Positions 55,222 to 64,000 of a stretch of DNA of 64,000 nucleotides are shown here, one piece after another. This stretch comes from SAR202-VII-2 sp965263165 (GTDB taxonomy: Bacteria > Chloroflexota > Dehalococcoidia > Lucifugimonadales > SAR202-VII-2), in the NCBI GenBank assembly GCA_965263165.1, contig OZ253584.1, positions 434,001 through 498,000 on the forward strand, given 5' to 3'. The notes under the pieces were generated by a model. That model saw only the letters and a list, made by a program, of their open reading frames with translations. It was not told the origin of the DNA and did not search any database. Position numbers and translations under genes: made by a program. Within the stretch, counting starts at the first letter, position 1. The number at the start of each line of letters is the position of its first letter.

Positions 55222-56798
55222 AACTTGACGGTAGACAGAACAGAGCCGTTCAGGACCATCTCCTCGACGTCTCTCCCAGGTATGGGGCTGTCGTCGGGCA
55301 TCGGAATCGTGTAGCGAACCACGGCATTGTCCGGCATGACGACGATCTCCTTCACGAAGCTCTCGATGAAGGCCCTGCGCTCCGTCAGTTCGCTCTCGTT
55401 CAGGAACTCGCTCATGTCCAGGGCGTAGGCCGTGATGGTTTCCGCATCGTCCAAAACCTCCCTGCGCTGGGAGAGCATCGCCCTCGCCTCCTCCGCCGTG
55501 GCCTCCAGTTTCTCCTGCCGCTCCCGGTGCTCTCTGATGCGGGGCTTGAAGTCGTCAATGTCCAGGTCGGTGGTCTCCGCCAGGTCGCAAAGCCGTCCCA
55601 ACCTGCGCTTCACGTCCACCAGCTCCGCCTCGATGGTTTCCAGCTTCTGCCTCTGCTCCTTTGCCACCCCGTCCATCTCCTCGTCCACCAGCTTCACCAA
55701 CGTCCGGATGTTGGACTCGGTGAGCACGTTCTCTCGAATCTTCCCCACCACCTTCTCCTCGAATCGCCGGGCGTTGAGCCTGGGGGCGTCGCAGGCCCCG
55801 CTGCCCCGCTTGAGGAGGGACTGGCAGACGTAGTAGGCGAACTTGCCGCTCTTGGCGTCCTGGCCGGAGAGGGCGCGGTTGCACGCCTTACACCGGACCA
55901 ACCCACTGAGGAGATAGGTGCTCCCCACTCTTCGTGGGTGGTTCCGCTTGGGAGCGCGGGAGCGCAGCTTCCGGTTCACCCTGCGGAACCGGGCCTTGGA
56001 TATGATGGCGGGGAAGGCCTTCTCCACCCGCACCGGGTCCGCCTTGTCCTTGGCGTCGACGCCCCAGACCAGGGTTCCGGTATACGCCTCGTTTCGGAGG
56101 ATGATGTGGACGCCGTTCTTGGACCAGAGCCTGCCGGTGGGGTTGGCGATACCCTCGTCGTTGAGGGTCCGGGTGATGTCCAGGATTCCCCTGCCGGACT
56201 CCGCCATGCCGAAGATGCGCTCGACCACGGGCGCGGTGGCCGGATCGGGTTCGAGGCTGGGCCGCTTCTTGGCTCCGTCCTGCACCATGAGCTTACGGTA
56301 GCCGTAGGGAACCCTGCTGGCGACCCAGAAGCCGCGGGAGGCGGCTTCCCTCATGCCCCGGACAACTTCTTGGGCAAGATTTTCGCTGTAGAATTCGTCC
56401 ACGCTCTCGATGATGGCCTCCATGAGCTTGCCGGTGGGGGAATCGTCGGCGTGCTCGGTGATGGAGACCACGCGGATGCCCCGCCTGCGGAGCATCGACT
56501 TGAAGGCGACGGCGTGCTCCCGCTTCCTGGTGAAGCGGCTGAACTTCCAGACCAAGATTTCCTTGAAGGGAGCCTCCGGCTTGGCGGCCTCGTCCAGCAT
56601 CTTCTGGAACTGGGGCCGGTCGGCGATGCGTCCGCTCTCGGCCTCGTCCACGTACTCGCGGGCGACGTGGTAGCCGTTCTTCTCGGCGTAGTCCCTGAGC
56701 GCCCTAAGCTGCGCCGCCACGGACAGGTCCACGTCCTGGCGGTCGCTGGACACCCTGGCGTAGAGGGCAACGGGCGTGTAGTCATTCGTCTGATTCAT
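55161..56798 (-). CDS. Large serine recombinase (integrase)
   Basis: A protein of 545 residues. Resolvase domain with the nucleophile Ser in ALYARVSSDRQ, then EILVWKFSRFTR and the RGMREAASRGFW, VPYGYRK recombinase domain (about 160-280), zinc ribbon YLLSGLVRCKACNRALSG, coiled coil (about 390-470), and a C-terminal tail whose last 19 residues are the antisense of a tRNA end. ATG 56798 has GGAGG upstream; the longer frame overlaps the upstream gene. It starts 20 bases after the RHH regulator gene. It probably integrates the element that extends to the right. Confidence 0.92.
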   Translation of the reverse strand: MNQTNDYTPVALYARVSSDRQDVDLSVAAQLRALRDYAEKNGYHVAREYVDEAESGRIADRPQFQKMLDEAAKPEAPFKEILVWKFSRFTRKREHAVAFKSMLRRRGIRVVSITEHADDSPTGKLMEAIIESVDEFYSENLAQEVVRGMREAASRGFWVASRVPYGYRKLMVQDGAKKRPSLEPDPATAPVVERIFGMAESGRGILDITRTLNDEGIANPTGRLWSKNGVHIILRNEAYTGTLVWGVDAKDKADPVRVEKAFPAIISKARFRRVNRKLRSRAPKRNHPRRVGSTYLLSGLVRCKACNRALSGQDAKSGKFAYYVCQSLLKRGSGACDAPRLNARRFEEKVVGKIRENVLTESNIRTLVKLVDEEMDGVAKEQRQKLETIEAELVDVKRRLGRLCDLAETTDLDIDDFKPRIREHRERQEKLEATAEEARAMLSQRREVLDDAETITAYALDMSEFLNESELTERRAFIESFVKEIVVMPDNAVVRYTIPMPDDSPIPGRDVEEMVLNGSVLSTVKFGGPGGTRTLRPLNGIVNAT

Positions 56799-56818
56799 GG
56801 GTGCGTCCTCCTCTCGGT

Positions 56819-57028
56819 TCACTGCCGTTCGTTCTGGCGTGAGCGCCTCCGCTCCATACGTTCCTTGATGCGCCACTCCCGCTCCTCCATGTACAGGCGG
56901 ATGGCCTCCCGGAGCAGCTCGCTCACGGTGCGGTCCTCCTCCTTCACCACCTGCCGCAGATGTTCGGCCATCTCCGGGGGGAGGGAGAAGGTGATGGTCT
57001 CGGTGTTCCTCGATAGTTTGGGGGACAT
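56819..57028 (-). CDS. Ribbon-helix-helix (CopG-like) regulator
   Basis: A protein of 69 residues. The strand ETITFSLPPEM and helices AEHLRQVVKEE and VSELLREAIRLYMEER form a typical DNA-binding RHH; the tail is very basic. ATG 57028 follows GGAAAGAG. A consensus TATAAT on the minus strand (57054-57049) is 20 bases upstream. It is the first gene before the recombinase and may regulate it. Confidence 0.85.
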   Translation of the reverse strand: MSPKLSRNTETITFSLPPEMAEHLRQVVKEEDRTVSELLREAIRLYMEEREWRIKERMERRRSRQNERQ

Positions 57029-57061
57029 GATTGCTCTTTCCACTGACTATTATAGCACTGA

Positions 57062-57602
57062 GTCTTACTATACGCCACTGGACAACCGATCTTCAACCAC
57101 TGACCAGGGGCCGTGCCGCGCCCCCTCTATTCGCTGAAGATGTTGACGCGTCAACCCGTCGAGAGCGTCGAACATGTCGAGAAGGGGGTGGGCGGCGATA
57201 TCTCCGAGCGGCTCCGCGATCCCGCCGGTTCTGCAACAAATTGGCATTTTGGGGCCTGTTGGGGGCTGACACCGTAGGTGGAGGAATGCCCTTTTGTCCC
57301 CTACAGGAAGTCCTGAGGACGGCTCCCGTGACAGGATGGCAACAGGTGGCGAGGAGTTCGGTGTCCGTTTGCCGGACTCCGTGGCAGGGCGGCTGTAGCG
57401 GGAAACCGTAGCTGACGAGTCATAGGGATGGGCTGCGTCTGCCCTGTCAACGATGAAGCCTGACCTATCAGTTCTGCAACGAGTTGCAATCGGGAGGGCG
57501 GAAGGGGTTTGGGTGACGTGTCGCGTCGAGAAGATGGTCCCAGCAGCCATGCTGGGACACCCCCTACAGGAAGTATCGGGAACGGCGGGAGTGGACATGT
57601 TG
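57062..57602. other. Gene-free region with short repeats in the integrated element
   Basis: It contains a direct repeat CCCCTACAGGAAGT (57298-57311 and 57561-57574), TGCAAC-type motifs near 57233, 57475, 57484 and 57610, and a perfect hairpin TCCCAGCA/TGCTGGGA (57538-57557). No ORF is convincing. It might hold regulatory or replication sites. Confidence 0.4.
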
Positions 57603-59714
57603 TCATTTTGCAACTGGGTACAACTCAGACAGGGGCCTTCTGTCCAGGGAGTGCGACGGCGGGAGAATCCACGAGCCGCCCAGGATGCCACGCTCGGCAA
57701 TGGTCTCTGCGTTGGATGTGATGATGGGTATCTCCTGCATCCCGTCGGCGACGTCGAGGAAGGCGGTCTCGCTGCCGGGGGACTCGAAGACGAAGAGCAC
57801 CCGGGGCAAGCGACCCTCGTGGTCCCGCTCAGCCCAGCCGCTCAGGAAGTACCGGCGGTAGGACTTCAGGCGGGAGCGGGCACGCTTTGGCGTCGTGGCC
57901 CTTCGCTCGAACTCCAGCAGGTAAGGACGCCACCGGCCCCGGTACTCCAACGTGAAGGAAGCGTCGGGGTGGATGACGTAGGTGGTCCAGTCATAGCGGT
58001 AGCCGATGCTGGATCGGGAAGTGGGCAGCAGATCGAACATGTCATAGTCCTGGGAGCGGGCGACCTCGGCGGACAGGGCGGAGGCGAAGTCGGTGACGCC
58101 GGCGTGGTGCCGAAGCTGCGTGGCCATGGCGCGCAGGGCCGTCCCTGCGTAGGCCGAGGGGTTCGAGTAGGCAGGTTCAGGGCTCCAGCGGTCGAGGGTC
58201 AGCCCGACGGCGGCCCGGTCCCTGCGGGCCAAGTACGTCAGCCCCTCGTCGGTGAGCATGTGCAGGGATGCATCTTCCCGCACCAGGCCGTGTCCACGGA
58301 GGGAACGAAGCACCTGGTTGACCCGGCGCAGGGTGACGCCGCCCATCAGCCCTGCCAGCTGCTCACGGGTGCATAGAGGCCAGGCGGACAGCAGGTCGAG
58401 AATGTCTTTCTCGGCACGGGTCAGCTGCACCGAGAGGGCATCCCTGAGTTGCTCGGTGGGCTCCGGCATGGTCGCCTGCACGCCGGAGGGATACAGGGCG
58501 TCGGGATTTGCCTTCGGCCTGTCCCGAAGGAAGGAGTGGGACGATTCCAGCAGGCGATCCATCCAGGCCAGGATGCCCGACAGGGAAGCGTCGGCGTCGA
58601 TGCGCACAGGCGGGTCGTGGTCCAGGCCGCTCCCGCACTGCTGCCAGACGGCGCCCGTGTGGTCTCCTGCCAGAAGCTCCCCTTCCGTGGCCACGAAGGT
58701 CCTGCGGTGCTCCGACGGGTCGCCCAGGGAGCGAATGGCCCTGCGGGTGGACTGGTCCGCGTGGGTCAGGACGAGGGTGACGAAGGGCCGGTCGCTGCTG
58801 CGCATCCGCTCGACGCTCCTGAGGCGGTAGCGCAGGTTGGACGTGGGCAGCGCCGGTCCCTGGCGGATGATGCCGATGGAGCGGCCCCCGGACAGGGTGA
58901 GCAGCATGTCGTAGGGACCCTGGCGGTAGTGGTCCGCGCGCACCGGCCTCCGGTGCGGGTCGGCGTCGGCGATCATGTCGGCGACGCGGTACAGCACGGC
59001 CACGGCGTCCAGGCGCTCGGCCAGCAGCCGGAACCACTGCTTCGACACCGGATACTCGCTGAGGAAGCGCTCCGTGCCGTGCTCGATTCTCCCTCCGGCG
59101 ACGATGCCCTGCCCCGTGGGGAAGTAGCGGCGCTTGGGGTGCGGCCCTAGGCTGCCGAGGTGGTGTGGCACGGAGTCCACGAGCCCCCGCTCGGTCAGCT
59201 TCTTCAACCGGTCTCGGAGCGTGGAGGCGGGAACGCGGCCGAAGCGGGACAGCTCGTCCACGGTGGCCAAGGGTGTGGCGCAGAGCAGCAGGAGCGCCTC
59301 CTCGAGGCCCTCTCGCAGGGAATGTGGCAGGGCGGCCGACTCGGCGACCGTGACGCCACCATGCAGCCGCCTTGCTCGTGCTGCGCGTATCAACCTCTCC
59401 TTGGCGTCGTCCAGTGCCCGTGCGCTGCCTCCCACGCGCTCCAACACCGCACCGGGTATGGCGCGCCCCTTGTGGCCCCGATTGAGGAAGCGCCAGAGGG
59501 TGTGGCGGGACACACCGAAGGCCTCGGCCGCCTTGGGCCTCCCATGCAGCACGGCGTAGGTGCGCACGTAGGCACGGACCGCCCTCTCCAGGTCCGGCCC
59601 GGCCTGTGCTGCGCAGTTCAGTTTTCGTGCTTGTGGGTTCGTGACAACCAATCGGCAGCTCCGCTCGGCAAAAAATGTCCCACCATCCCATTCTGAACGG
59701 TAAATTGCTCGCAT
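57603..59714 (-). CDS. Replication-relaxation-type protein with several winged helices
   Basis: A protein of 703 residues. N-terminal helix-turn-helix (AEAFGVSRHTLWRFLNRG, about residue 60), a first winged helix (about 140-200: LATVDELSRFGRVPASTLRDRL), a middle region of unknown type, and a Replic_Relax-like C-terminal half: LTRAEKDILDLLSAWPLCTREQLAGLMG, then VNQVLRSLRGHGLV and YLLEFERRATTPKRARSRLKSYRRYF, a nuclease-like Glu/Lys segment. Proteins of this family occur on plasmids and integrative elements. The N-terminal HTH fusion makes it unusually long. AAGG lies seven bases before the ATG. Confidence 0.7.
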   Translation of the reverse strand: MRAIYRSEWDGGTFFAERSCRLVVTNPQARKLNCAAQAGPDLERAVRAYVRTYAVLHGRPKAAEAFGVSRHTLWRFLNRGHKGRAIPGAVLERVGGSARALDDAKERLIRAARARRLHGGVTVAESAALPHSLREGLEEALLLLCATPLATVDELSRFGRVPASTLRDRLKKLTERGLVDSVPHHLGSLGPHPKRRYFPTGQGIVAGGRIEHGTERFLSEYPVSKQWFRLLAERLDAVAVLYRVADMIADADPHRRPVRADHYRQGPYDMLLTLSGGRSIGIIRQGPALPTSNLRYRLRSVERMRSSDRPFVTLVLTHADQSTRRAIRSLGDPSEHRRTFVATEGELLAGDHTGAVWQQCGSGLDHDPPVRIDADASLSGILAWMDRLLESSHSFLRDRPKANPDALYPSGVQATMPEPTEQLRDALSVQLTRAEKDILDLLSAWPLCTREQLAGLMGGVTLRRVNQVLRSLRGHGLVREDASLHMLTDEGLTYLARRDRAAVGLTLDRWSPEPAYSNPSAYAGTALRAMATQLRHHAGVTDFASALSAEVARSQDYDMFDLLPTSRSSIGYRYDWTTYVIHPDASFTLEYRGRWRPYLLEFERRATTPKRARSRLKSYRRYFLSGWAERDHEGRLPRVLFVFESPGSETAFLDVADGMQEIPIITSNAETIAERGILGGSWILPPSHSLDRRPLSELYPVAK

Positions 59715-60353
59715 GTAATGCCTTGCAAGCCATTGTGTAGAACGCAGTTTTGTGGTACGGGCAGGCGGAAAGCCTACCGGCTGACATTTAGCCGGGCTTC
59801 TTCGTAGTGGTAGAGCGCCAGGACGATCTTTAGCTGGTCAGCACTGACCGTCGATTTATCCATGGTACGTGAGGGAAGCTGTGGGCAGGCTCATTTCACA
59901 GGGACGGACATTCGGCGGGTCGTTAGTGGTGATACACCCGTGGACAGAAAATACCTCGGGAGTGCTAGTTGCACCTAGTCCTGGGCGTAGCTGCAATCAA
60001 GGGGACTAGAGCAAGCCTGCCACATCGGAGCGAGCAATCTGGTTCCGGGGTTCCTTCCACGGTCATGAAGCGCCGTCAGGTAGAAATGGGGAAATTGGTA
60101 CATGAGCGCCGAAGGGCTTCAGCAACTGTGACTCATTGCGCTGGTACGGGAGCTGGTGCGTGGGACGGGGAACGGGGACGATTGGGTATAGACCCCAGGT
60201 CAGTGGACTCGTGCATAAAGACGTGAAGGTTATCTTGGCGGCATCGGGAGGCGTTGGCGCACAGGGCTGTGTAAGGTGTATCGTGCCGGGAATCCAATGA
60301 GAGGTTAGGCAGATTGATATCCCCCATGAGTCATGCGGGTTCCAGCTGCTCCT
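59715..60353. other. 640-base stretch without a supported gene
   Basis: Between the replication-relaxation-like gene and the Shedu gene. Base composition becomes richer in A/T towards 60300. An 85-codon frame (59969-60226, plus) has no ribosome site or family. No RNA gene seen. Confidence 0.4.
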
Positions 60354-61814
60354 TCAAAACGGTGGCTCAGATGACTGAAGCGAGTCGCCCAATTCGGCTT
60401 CTGGTGAGTTCAGAAATTCTCTCAGATGCTTCAATTTCTCTAGAAGTTCGTCGAAGGTAATGATCTCGATATCCTTGGAATTCCCTCGAAACATCTCAAA
60501 GGACCTTCGCCGATCTTCGTCAGATGGAACAGTTCCAACAATAAGACAACAGTGAAGGGAGTACGACTCTATATCGTATACTCGGCTATTCACTTTGATT
60601 TGCGCAATCTCTTGTTCAAGGCGATGCTTCTGGTCGAGTGTCTGGTTCATGGCACCGACCAATTCACCCGATGGTGCATATACGCCGTCACTAACCTTCC
60701 TTTGATTGAGAAGCTTCGTTTGAGGCTTCTTGATCTCTACAATAGCCACATTGTTCGTCATGCTGTTTTTGACCAAGAAATCAGCGATTTTCTCTCCCGT
60801 ACCAAATATCGTTCGTCCTCCAACGGCCGCCTGGTCATGCACCTTTATCACAGGGTAACCAAATGCCAGAGTTAGAATGAAAGGATTTTCGTTAAGGAAT
60901 ACCTGCCACATACCCTCAGGGAGCTTTTTGACAATCATTGACTCATAACTCTCGATCAGATTGTCAAGCGTGACAAGCTCGATGTCTCTTTTTAGACTCG
61001 CAAGCCTATCTGACTTAGTCCTTGCAATCGTCTCGGTGTTCTGTGCCACGAGAGTGAGTAACGCGTCCTGTTCATCCTCGGACAGCGGCGCTTTGTCCCC
61101 CAAGGCTAAGTTTGTGATTCGTCGCCGCAGCGGATTCCGACCTGACGGGATGGATATGCTAGGTAGACCAAGTTTCGACGCGAAGAAATTGTATGTTGTC
61201 CCATTCCTTACAGATCGTGCGGCTACTTGGCTTATGCTCATGGTTCTGTTGATAGATTTGCGCACTTCGTCAAAGTCTCTAGTAGAAATGTGAAAGGTAG
61301 TGCCTTCCTCCGCAGGAACGATTAGGTCGTCTTCAGAAATCAGTATCTCTGTGCAGTTGGTTAATCGTTCTACTGCATCGACTATGCAGCGATAGGTTGA
61401 CGTTAGGCCAAGCCCGTAGTCATAGTCCTTGACGAAGCACGATGGCAGATCTTCCAGTAACATCATGACTTCATCCTGTGTTGAGGGCGTGGTCTCCAGA
61501 CGGACCAAGCTTTCGTTCGCAATGGTGATTCGCTCTACTTGATTGTATTTGGCCCTCAGCAGGTCTCGACTACTCACCCTAGTCTTGATAGGGTGCATGG
61601 TGAGCAGGTGGTTCGGAATGTCAACTTGAATCAACTTAACCCTTTCAGGCAGTATTACATCAGGTTGAAGTTCCTTCTCATACATGTACTTCCATAGGTC
61701 GAGGCGCTCTTGTGACAGGGTGTAGAATACTTCAACGTAATCCTTGGATTGGGATTCAACAATCAAATGGCCGGGTGCATCTCCGTCGGCTACCAAGTCG
61801 TAGAATCGAGGCAT
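60354..61814 (-). CDS. sduA: Shedu anti-phage nuclease (SduA, DUF4263)
   Basis: A protein of 486 residues. The C-terminal third (about 310-470) is the DUF4263 PD-(D/E)xK nuclease: IADFLV, VAIVEIKKPQTKLL (Glu-x-Lys), VGAMNQTLDQKHRLEQEI (Gln site) and CCLIVGTVPSDEDRRRSF. The N-terminal 300 residues are variable and would sense the invader. Shedu proteins form tetramers and nick DNA during phage attack. A/T content is well above the rest of the window, showing recent transfer. The gene starts 34 bases after the helicase gene ends, on the same strand. ATG with AAGGA before it. Confidence 0.9.
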   Translation of the reverse strand: MPRFYDLVADGDAPGHLIVESQSKDYVEVFYTLSQERLDLWKYMYEKELQPDVILPERVKLIQVDIPNHLLTMHPIKTRVSSRDLLRAKYNQVERITIANESLVRLETTPSTQDEVMMLLEDLPSCFVKDYDYGLGLTSTYRCIVDAVERLTNCTEILISEDDLIVPAEEGTTFHISTRDFDEVRKSINRTMSISQVAARSVRNGTTYNFFASKLGLPSISIPSGRNPLRRRITNLALGDKAPLSEDEQDALLTLVAQNTETIARTKSDRLASLKRDIELVTLDNLIESYESMIVKKLPEGMWQVFLNENPFILTLAFGYPVIKVHDQAAVGGRTIFGTGEKIADFLVKNSMTNNVAIVEIKKPQTKLLNQRKVSDGVYAPSGELVGAMNQTLDQKHRLEQEIAQIKVNSRVYDIESYSLHCCLIVGTVPSDEDRRRSFEMFRGNSKDIEIITFDELLEKLKHLREFLNSPEAELGDSLQSSEPPF

Positions 61815-61848
61815 ACTGGCCTATCCTTACTCCGATGGATAATCATGT

Positions 61849-64000
61849 CTAGCATTTCGCTGGCACCACCACCTGATAGCAAACCACTCCCAAGTCGTCC
61901 TCGGACATCGGCTCAGGCGCTTGTGGAGCTTCCACAGGACGCAGGCCGAACCGTTCAATAACTTCGATGATTCGGCGGGCACAGTCCGCCACGCTCATTC
62001 CGCCGACTTCGTACTCCCGACGCAGCTCCGATAACTTACGACGCACGAGATTGTTCCTTCCGACCGAGAGTGCTTGATCTCCCTCGTCGTACTCGTCACC
62101 GGCGGGAGCATCTGGCGACCGCAGCACATCCAGCGCCCAACGCTGACTGGCGGGGAGCGCGGCGAACCTCGCTTCAGGGTCGAGCAACGCGTTGTGCGCT
62201 GAGCAGATGTCAGCGGTGGCCACTGTAAACAGGTGCTCCAAATCAAGCCCATCAGGAAAGGGGCACCCAGGCTGCTCATGCGGGTCTATCAGCCGGAGCA
62301 TCGGCAGGTCTTCCCTGGACAGGACTTCTCCAGATTGGGACACCATGCGCCAGTAGCGCTCATCTCTACGGGTTCGGCAGGCGAAGAATACCGCAGGCTC
62401 CGCCAGTGTCGGCGAACGCTGCACGAAAGCTGCGCCGATTCCCCAGGGCAAGCCCTGAAGCCTGCTCACTTCACCTTCCTCCGCTGCGCGTCTGAGGTGA
62501 GACCGGAAGAGTTCACCCGCGAACGCCGAACCACTCTCCCCGCCGCTCTCCTGTTCGTCCAGCAGGGTAGCGTCCCCACCGGAGAGACGTTCCACGAACG
62601 TGCTCAGGTCAGCGTACACCTGGGATTCCGTCTCCACGTCGGCCAGCACCGGCGTTTCCATGCCCACCGAGGCGTTCGCCGCCATGATCTTTGCCTGGAG
62701 CTTGGCCTCCAACTTTAGCAGCCGGTCTAGGTCGCCCTGCTTGGGAAGCAAGGTATAGAGATAGGCCGTGTCGTGGGGGCTGCGCAGACGGATGATGCGG
62801 CCGTTGCGCTGCACGACCCGCTGAGGATTCCAAGGCATATCGAAGGAGAGCACCGCTTGGGCCTGTTGCAAGTTCTGACCCTCGGAGAGGATATCGGTGC
62901 TAATAATCACGTCCACCTCTCCGCCGTCTGGCCGAAAGCCCGGCTCGTCTGTCACCGACTCTGGACAGAATCGCTCTAGCTCTCTAGTGCGGGCGTCGGC
63001 GCTGGTTTCCGAGCCAATGGCCACCGTCCACTTGCGGTCTCCCAGTACGTCCGGTTGGCTCTCGATTCGCTCCTTCAGATAGGCCGCCGTGTCCTGGAAT
63101 GCCGTAAAGACGGCGACTTTCTGCGACGGCGTTGTGGCCATCACTTCTCGGAGCGTATCTAGCTTGGGATCAGGGCTGCCCTTCAAGCTCTCCAACCGTG
63201 CAGACATCGTTGACAGGGTATCCCGGTCTTTCTCCAAGTCGGTCAAGAACTGGTCGTTGAAACTATCGGCGGCAATCCCACCTTCCGAGCCAGCCCATGC
63301 TTCGTCAATCAGGTCGGCACTAAGGAACGTGTCGTCTTCTCCTGTATTGCCAACCAGGTCTCTAATGACTTCCGGTGGGGGAGCCGCTCCCAGATCCGCG
63401 ATGACCCGGAGCATCACGTTGTTCCCATCCCTCATCCTGTTCACAGTTTGCAGGGCCGCATACCAGGACGACTCGAATCGTTTCAGCAGTTGCGACTGCA
63501 TGAGTCCAGCTAGCGCTTCTTCCGATGCAGACTCCCCTTCCTTGTCCAACCTATAGGCCGATGGGCGGTACCGCGCCATCGTCAGCCTGTCGATCCCGTC
63601 GTAGATGGATTGCACGATTCCAGGGTGCGCTCTGTCCAAGTCGTAGCGGCGTTCGTGCAGCTCCGGCTCTGGAAACTTGACCGGCGTTCCGTCGATGAAC
63701 CGCTCGTTCCGATAACGTTCCTTGATGAATGCCCGGTCCCGGCGCACCGTCAGGGCGTCGATCAACGGGAAGAGCTTCGCCTCCGACAGATTCTCTGACT
63801 TGGAGGCTCCTGCCTCGGCAAAGAACTTCCGCAGGCTGGGCACCCTCAGAGGCTCCCCGGTGAAGGCGCTGTCGTGCCGACCGAATAGCAGGAAGAGGTT
63901 GTGCAGATCCCACAGGGAGTTGTTGACCGGGGTGGCGGTTAGAAGCAACAGTTTCTTCGGCGTCCCCCCCATGAGCCGGTCCAGCGCCGCGTACCAGGTG
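61849..64000 (-). CDS. SNF2-type helicase, N-terminal part outside window
   Basis: The frame is open to the right edge (TWYAALDRLMGG before the first Met at 63972), so the start is missing. Visible: LLLLTATPVNNSLWDLHNLF (SNF2 motif III), then the helicase C domain with KVAVFTAFQDTAAYLKER, ISTDILSEGQNLQQAQ (motif V) and VVQRNGRIIRLRS (motif VI). The last 230 residues have no clear domain. It is more GC-rich than the Shedu gene. RapA/HepA-like enzymes and DISARM DrmD share this core. As the first of the two genes it probably forms a defence operon with Shedu. Confidence 0.88.
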   Translation of the reverse strand, partial: TWYAALDRLMGGTPKKLLLLTATPVNNSLWDLHNLFLLFGRHDSAFTGEPLRVPSLRKFFAEAGASKSENLSEAKLFPLIDALTVRRDRAFIKERYRNERFIDGTPVKFPEPELHERRYDLDRAHPGIVQSIYDGIDRLTMARYRPSAYRLDKEGESASEEALAGLMQSQLLKRFESSWYAALQTVNRMRDGNNVMLRVIADLGAAPPPEVIRDLVGNTGEDDTFLSADLIDEAWAGSEGGIAADSFNDQFLTDLEKDRDTLSTMSARLESLKGSPDPKLDTLREVMATTPSQKVAVFTAFQDTAAYLKERIESQPDVLGDRKWTVAIGSETSADARTRELERFCPESVTDEPGFRPDGGEVDVIISTDILSEGQNLQQAQAVLSFDMPWNPQRVVQRNGRIIRLRSPHDTAYLYTLLPKQGDLDRLLKLEAKLQAKIMAANASVGMETPVLADVETESQVYADLSTFVERLSGGDATLLDEQESGGESGSAFAGELFRSHLRRAAEEGEVSRLQGLPWGIGAAFVQRSPTLAEPAVFFACRTRRDERYWRMVSQSGEVLSREDLPMLRLIDPHEQPGCPFPDGLDLEHLFTVATADICSAHNALLDPEARFAALPASQRWALDVLRSPDAPAGDEYDEGDQALSVGRNNLVRRKLSELRREYEVGGMSVADCARRIIEVIERFGLRPVEAPQAPEPMSEDDLGVVCYQVVVPAKC

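Noticed and set aside
55113..57137. A 674-codon plus-strand frame opposite the recombinase
   Set aside because: It is antisense to a well-supported serine recombinase and shows no domain of its own.
59969..60226. An 85-codon ORF before the Shedu gene
   Set aside because: No ribosome site, no family pattern and biased composition; treated as noncoding.
61849..64000. A DISARM system
   Set aside because: Only an SNF2-type helicase is visible. No drmA, drmB, drmC or methyltransferase gene is in the window.

Overview
The window looks like a chromosomal stretch of a GC-rich bacterium, most probably a Chloroflexota (Dehalococcoidia or SAR202-like) heterotroph. That placement is an inference from gene content: LLM-class flavin oxidoreductase, EutA-like reactivase, cupins, LigAB-type dioxygenase, R3H/AAA ATPase and NIPSNAP proteins. 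No 16S rRNA gene is present to prove it. Most start codons have clear GGAGG-type ribosome sites, TTG and GTG starts are common, and TAA, TAG and TGA all serve as stops.

Layout. 1-6.4 kb: two paralogous cupin proteins, an EutA-family protein, a secreted protein, an SDR oxidoreductase, a small membrane protein and a NIPSNAP protein. 6.4-14.1 kb: one long minus-strand run, probably an operon read from a promoter near 14.15 kb: pdxS, pdxT, a GNAT-like protein, an R3H/AAA ATPase, tmk, a membrane protein and sbcC. 14.5-17.4 kb: carbonic-anhydrase-like, ketopantoate-reductase-like and LLM oxidoreductase genes. 18.2-28.0 kb: a compact plus-strand operon with all eight genes expected for the N-methylglutamate pathway of methylamine use (mgsABC, gmaS and four heterotetrameric sarcosine-oxidase-type subunits). 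28.1-28.9 kb: a VapBC-type toxin-antitoxin pair. 29.2-31.6 kb: a biotin-dependent carboxyltransferase gene followed by a GrdB-family gene with an in-frame UGA, best read as selenocysteine. 32.5-44 kb: a Cys-rich small protein, a DUF4349/PKD lipoprotein, a VWA protein, a dihydroxyphthalate-decarboxylase-like protein, a frameshifted DUF998 gene, uvrA, a LigB-LigA fusion and prs. 44-54 kb: tRNA-Val, a cupin, McrBC restriction, a Zn alcohol dehydrogenase, tRNA-Ala, a membrane molybdopterin oxidoreductase, an istB remnant and an FAD disulfide oxidoreductase.

54.2-64 kb is an accessory region. Two recombinase remnants lie beside tRNA-Arg. An intact serine recombinase follows, and its C-terminal codons are the antisense of a tRNA-like 3' end, so this looks like one end of an integrated element. 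The element carries a ribbon-helix-helix regulator, a large replication-relaxation-type protein and, in visibly AT-richer DNA, a Shedu (DUF4263) anti-phage nuclease gene directly behind an SNF2-type helicase that runs off the right edge.

The most unusual signal is a family of dispersed noncoding elements (copies at about 17.4-18.1, 31.8-32.5 and 47.8-48.7 kb, and a diverged fourth at 54.9-55.1 kb). The three full copies carry a near-identical promoter (TTGCAA, exactly 17 bp, TATAAT-like), an ATG placed where transcription should start, a conserved body, and then an array of short GTTAC/GTCAC-like units spaced 10-11 bp apart, about one helical turn. The fourth copy keeps the promoter spacing and a 4-unit array but lacks the ATG. 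The array motif differs between copies but is similar within each. I do not recognise this element.
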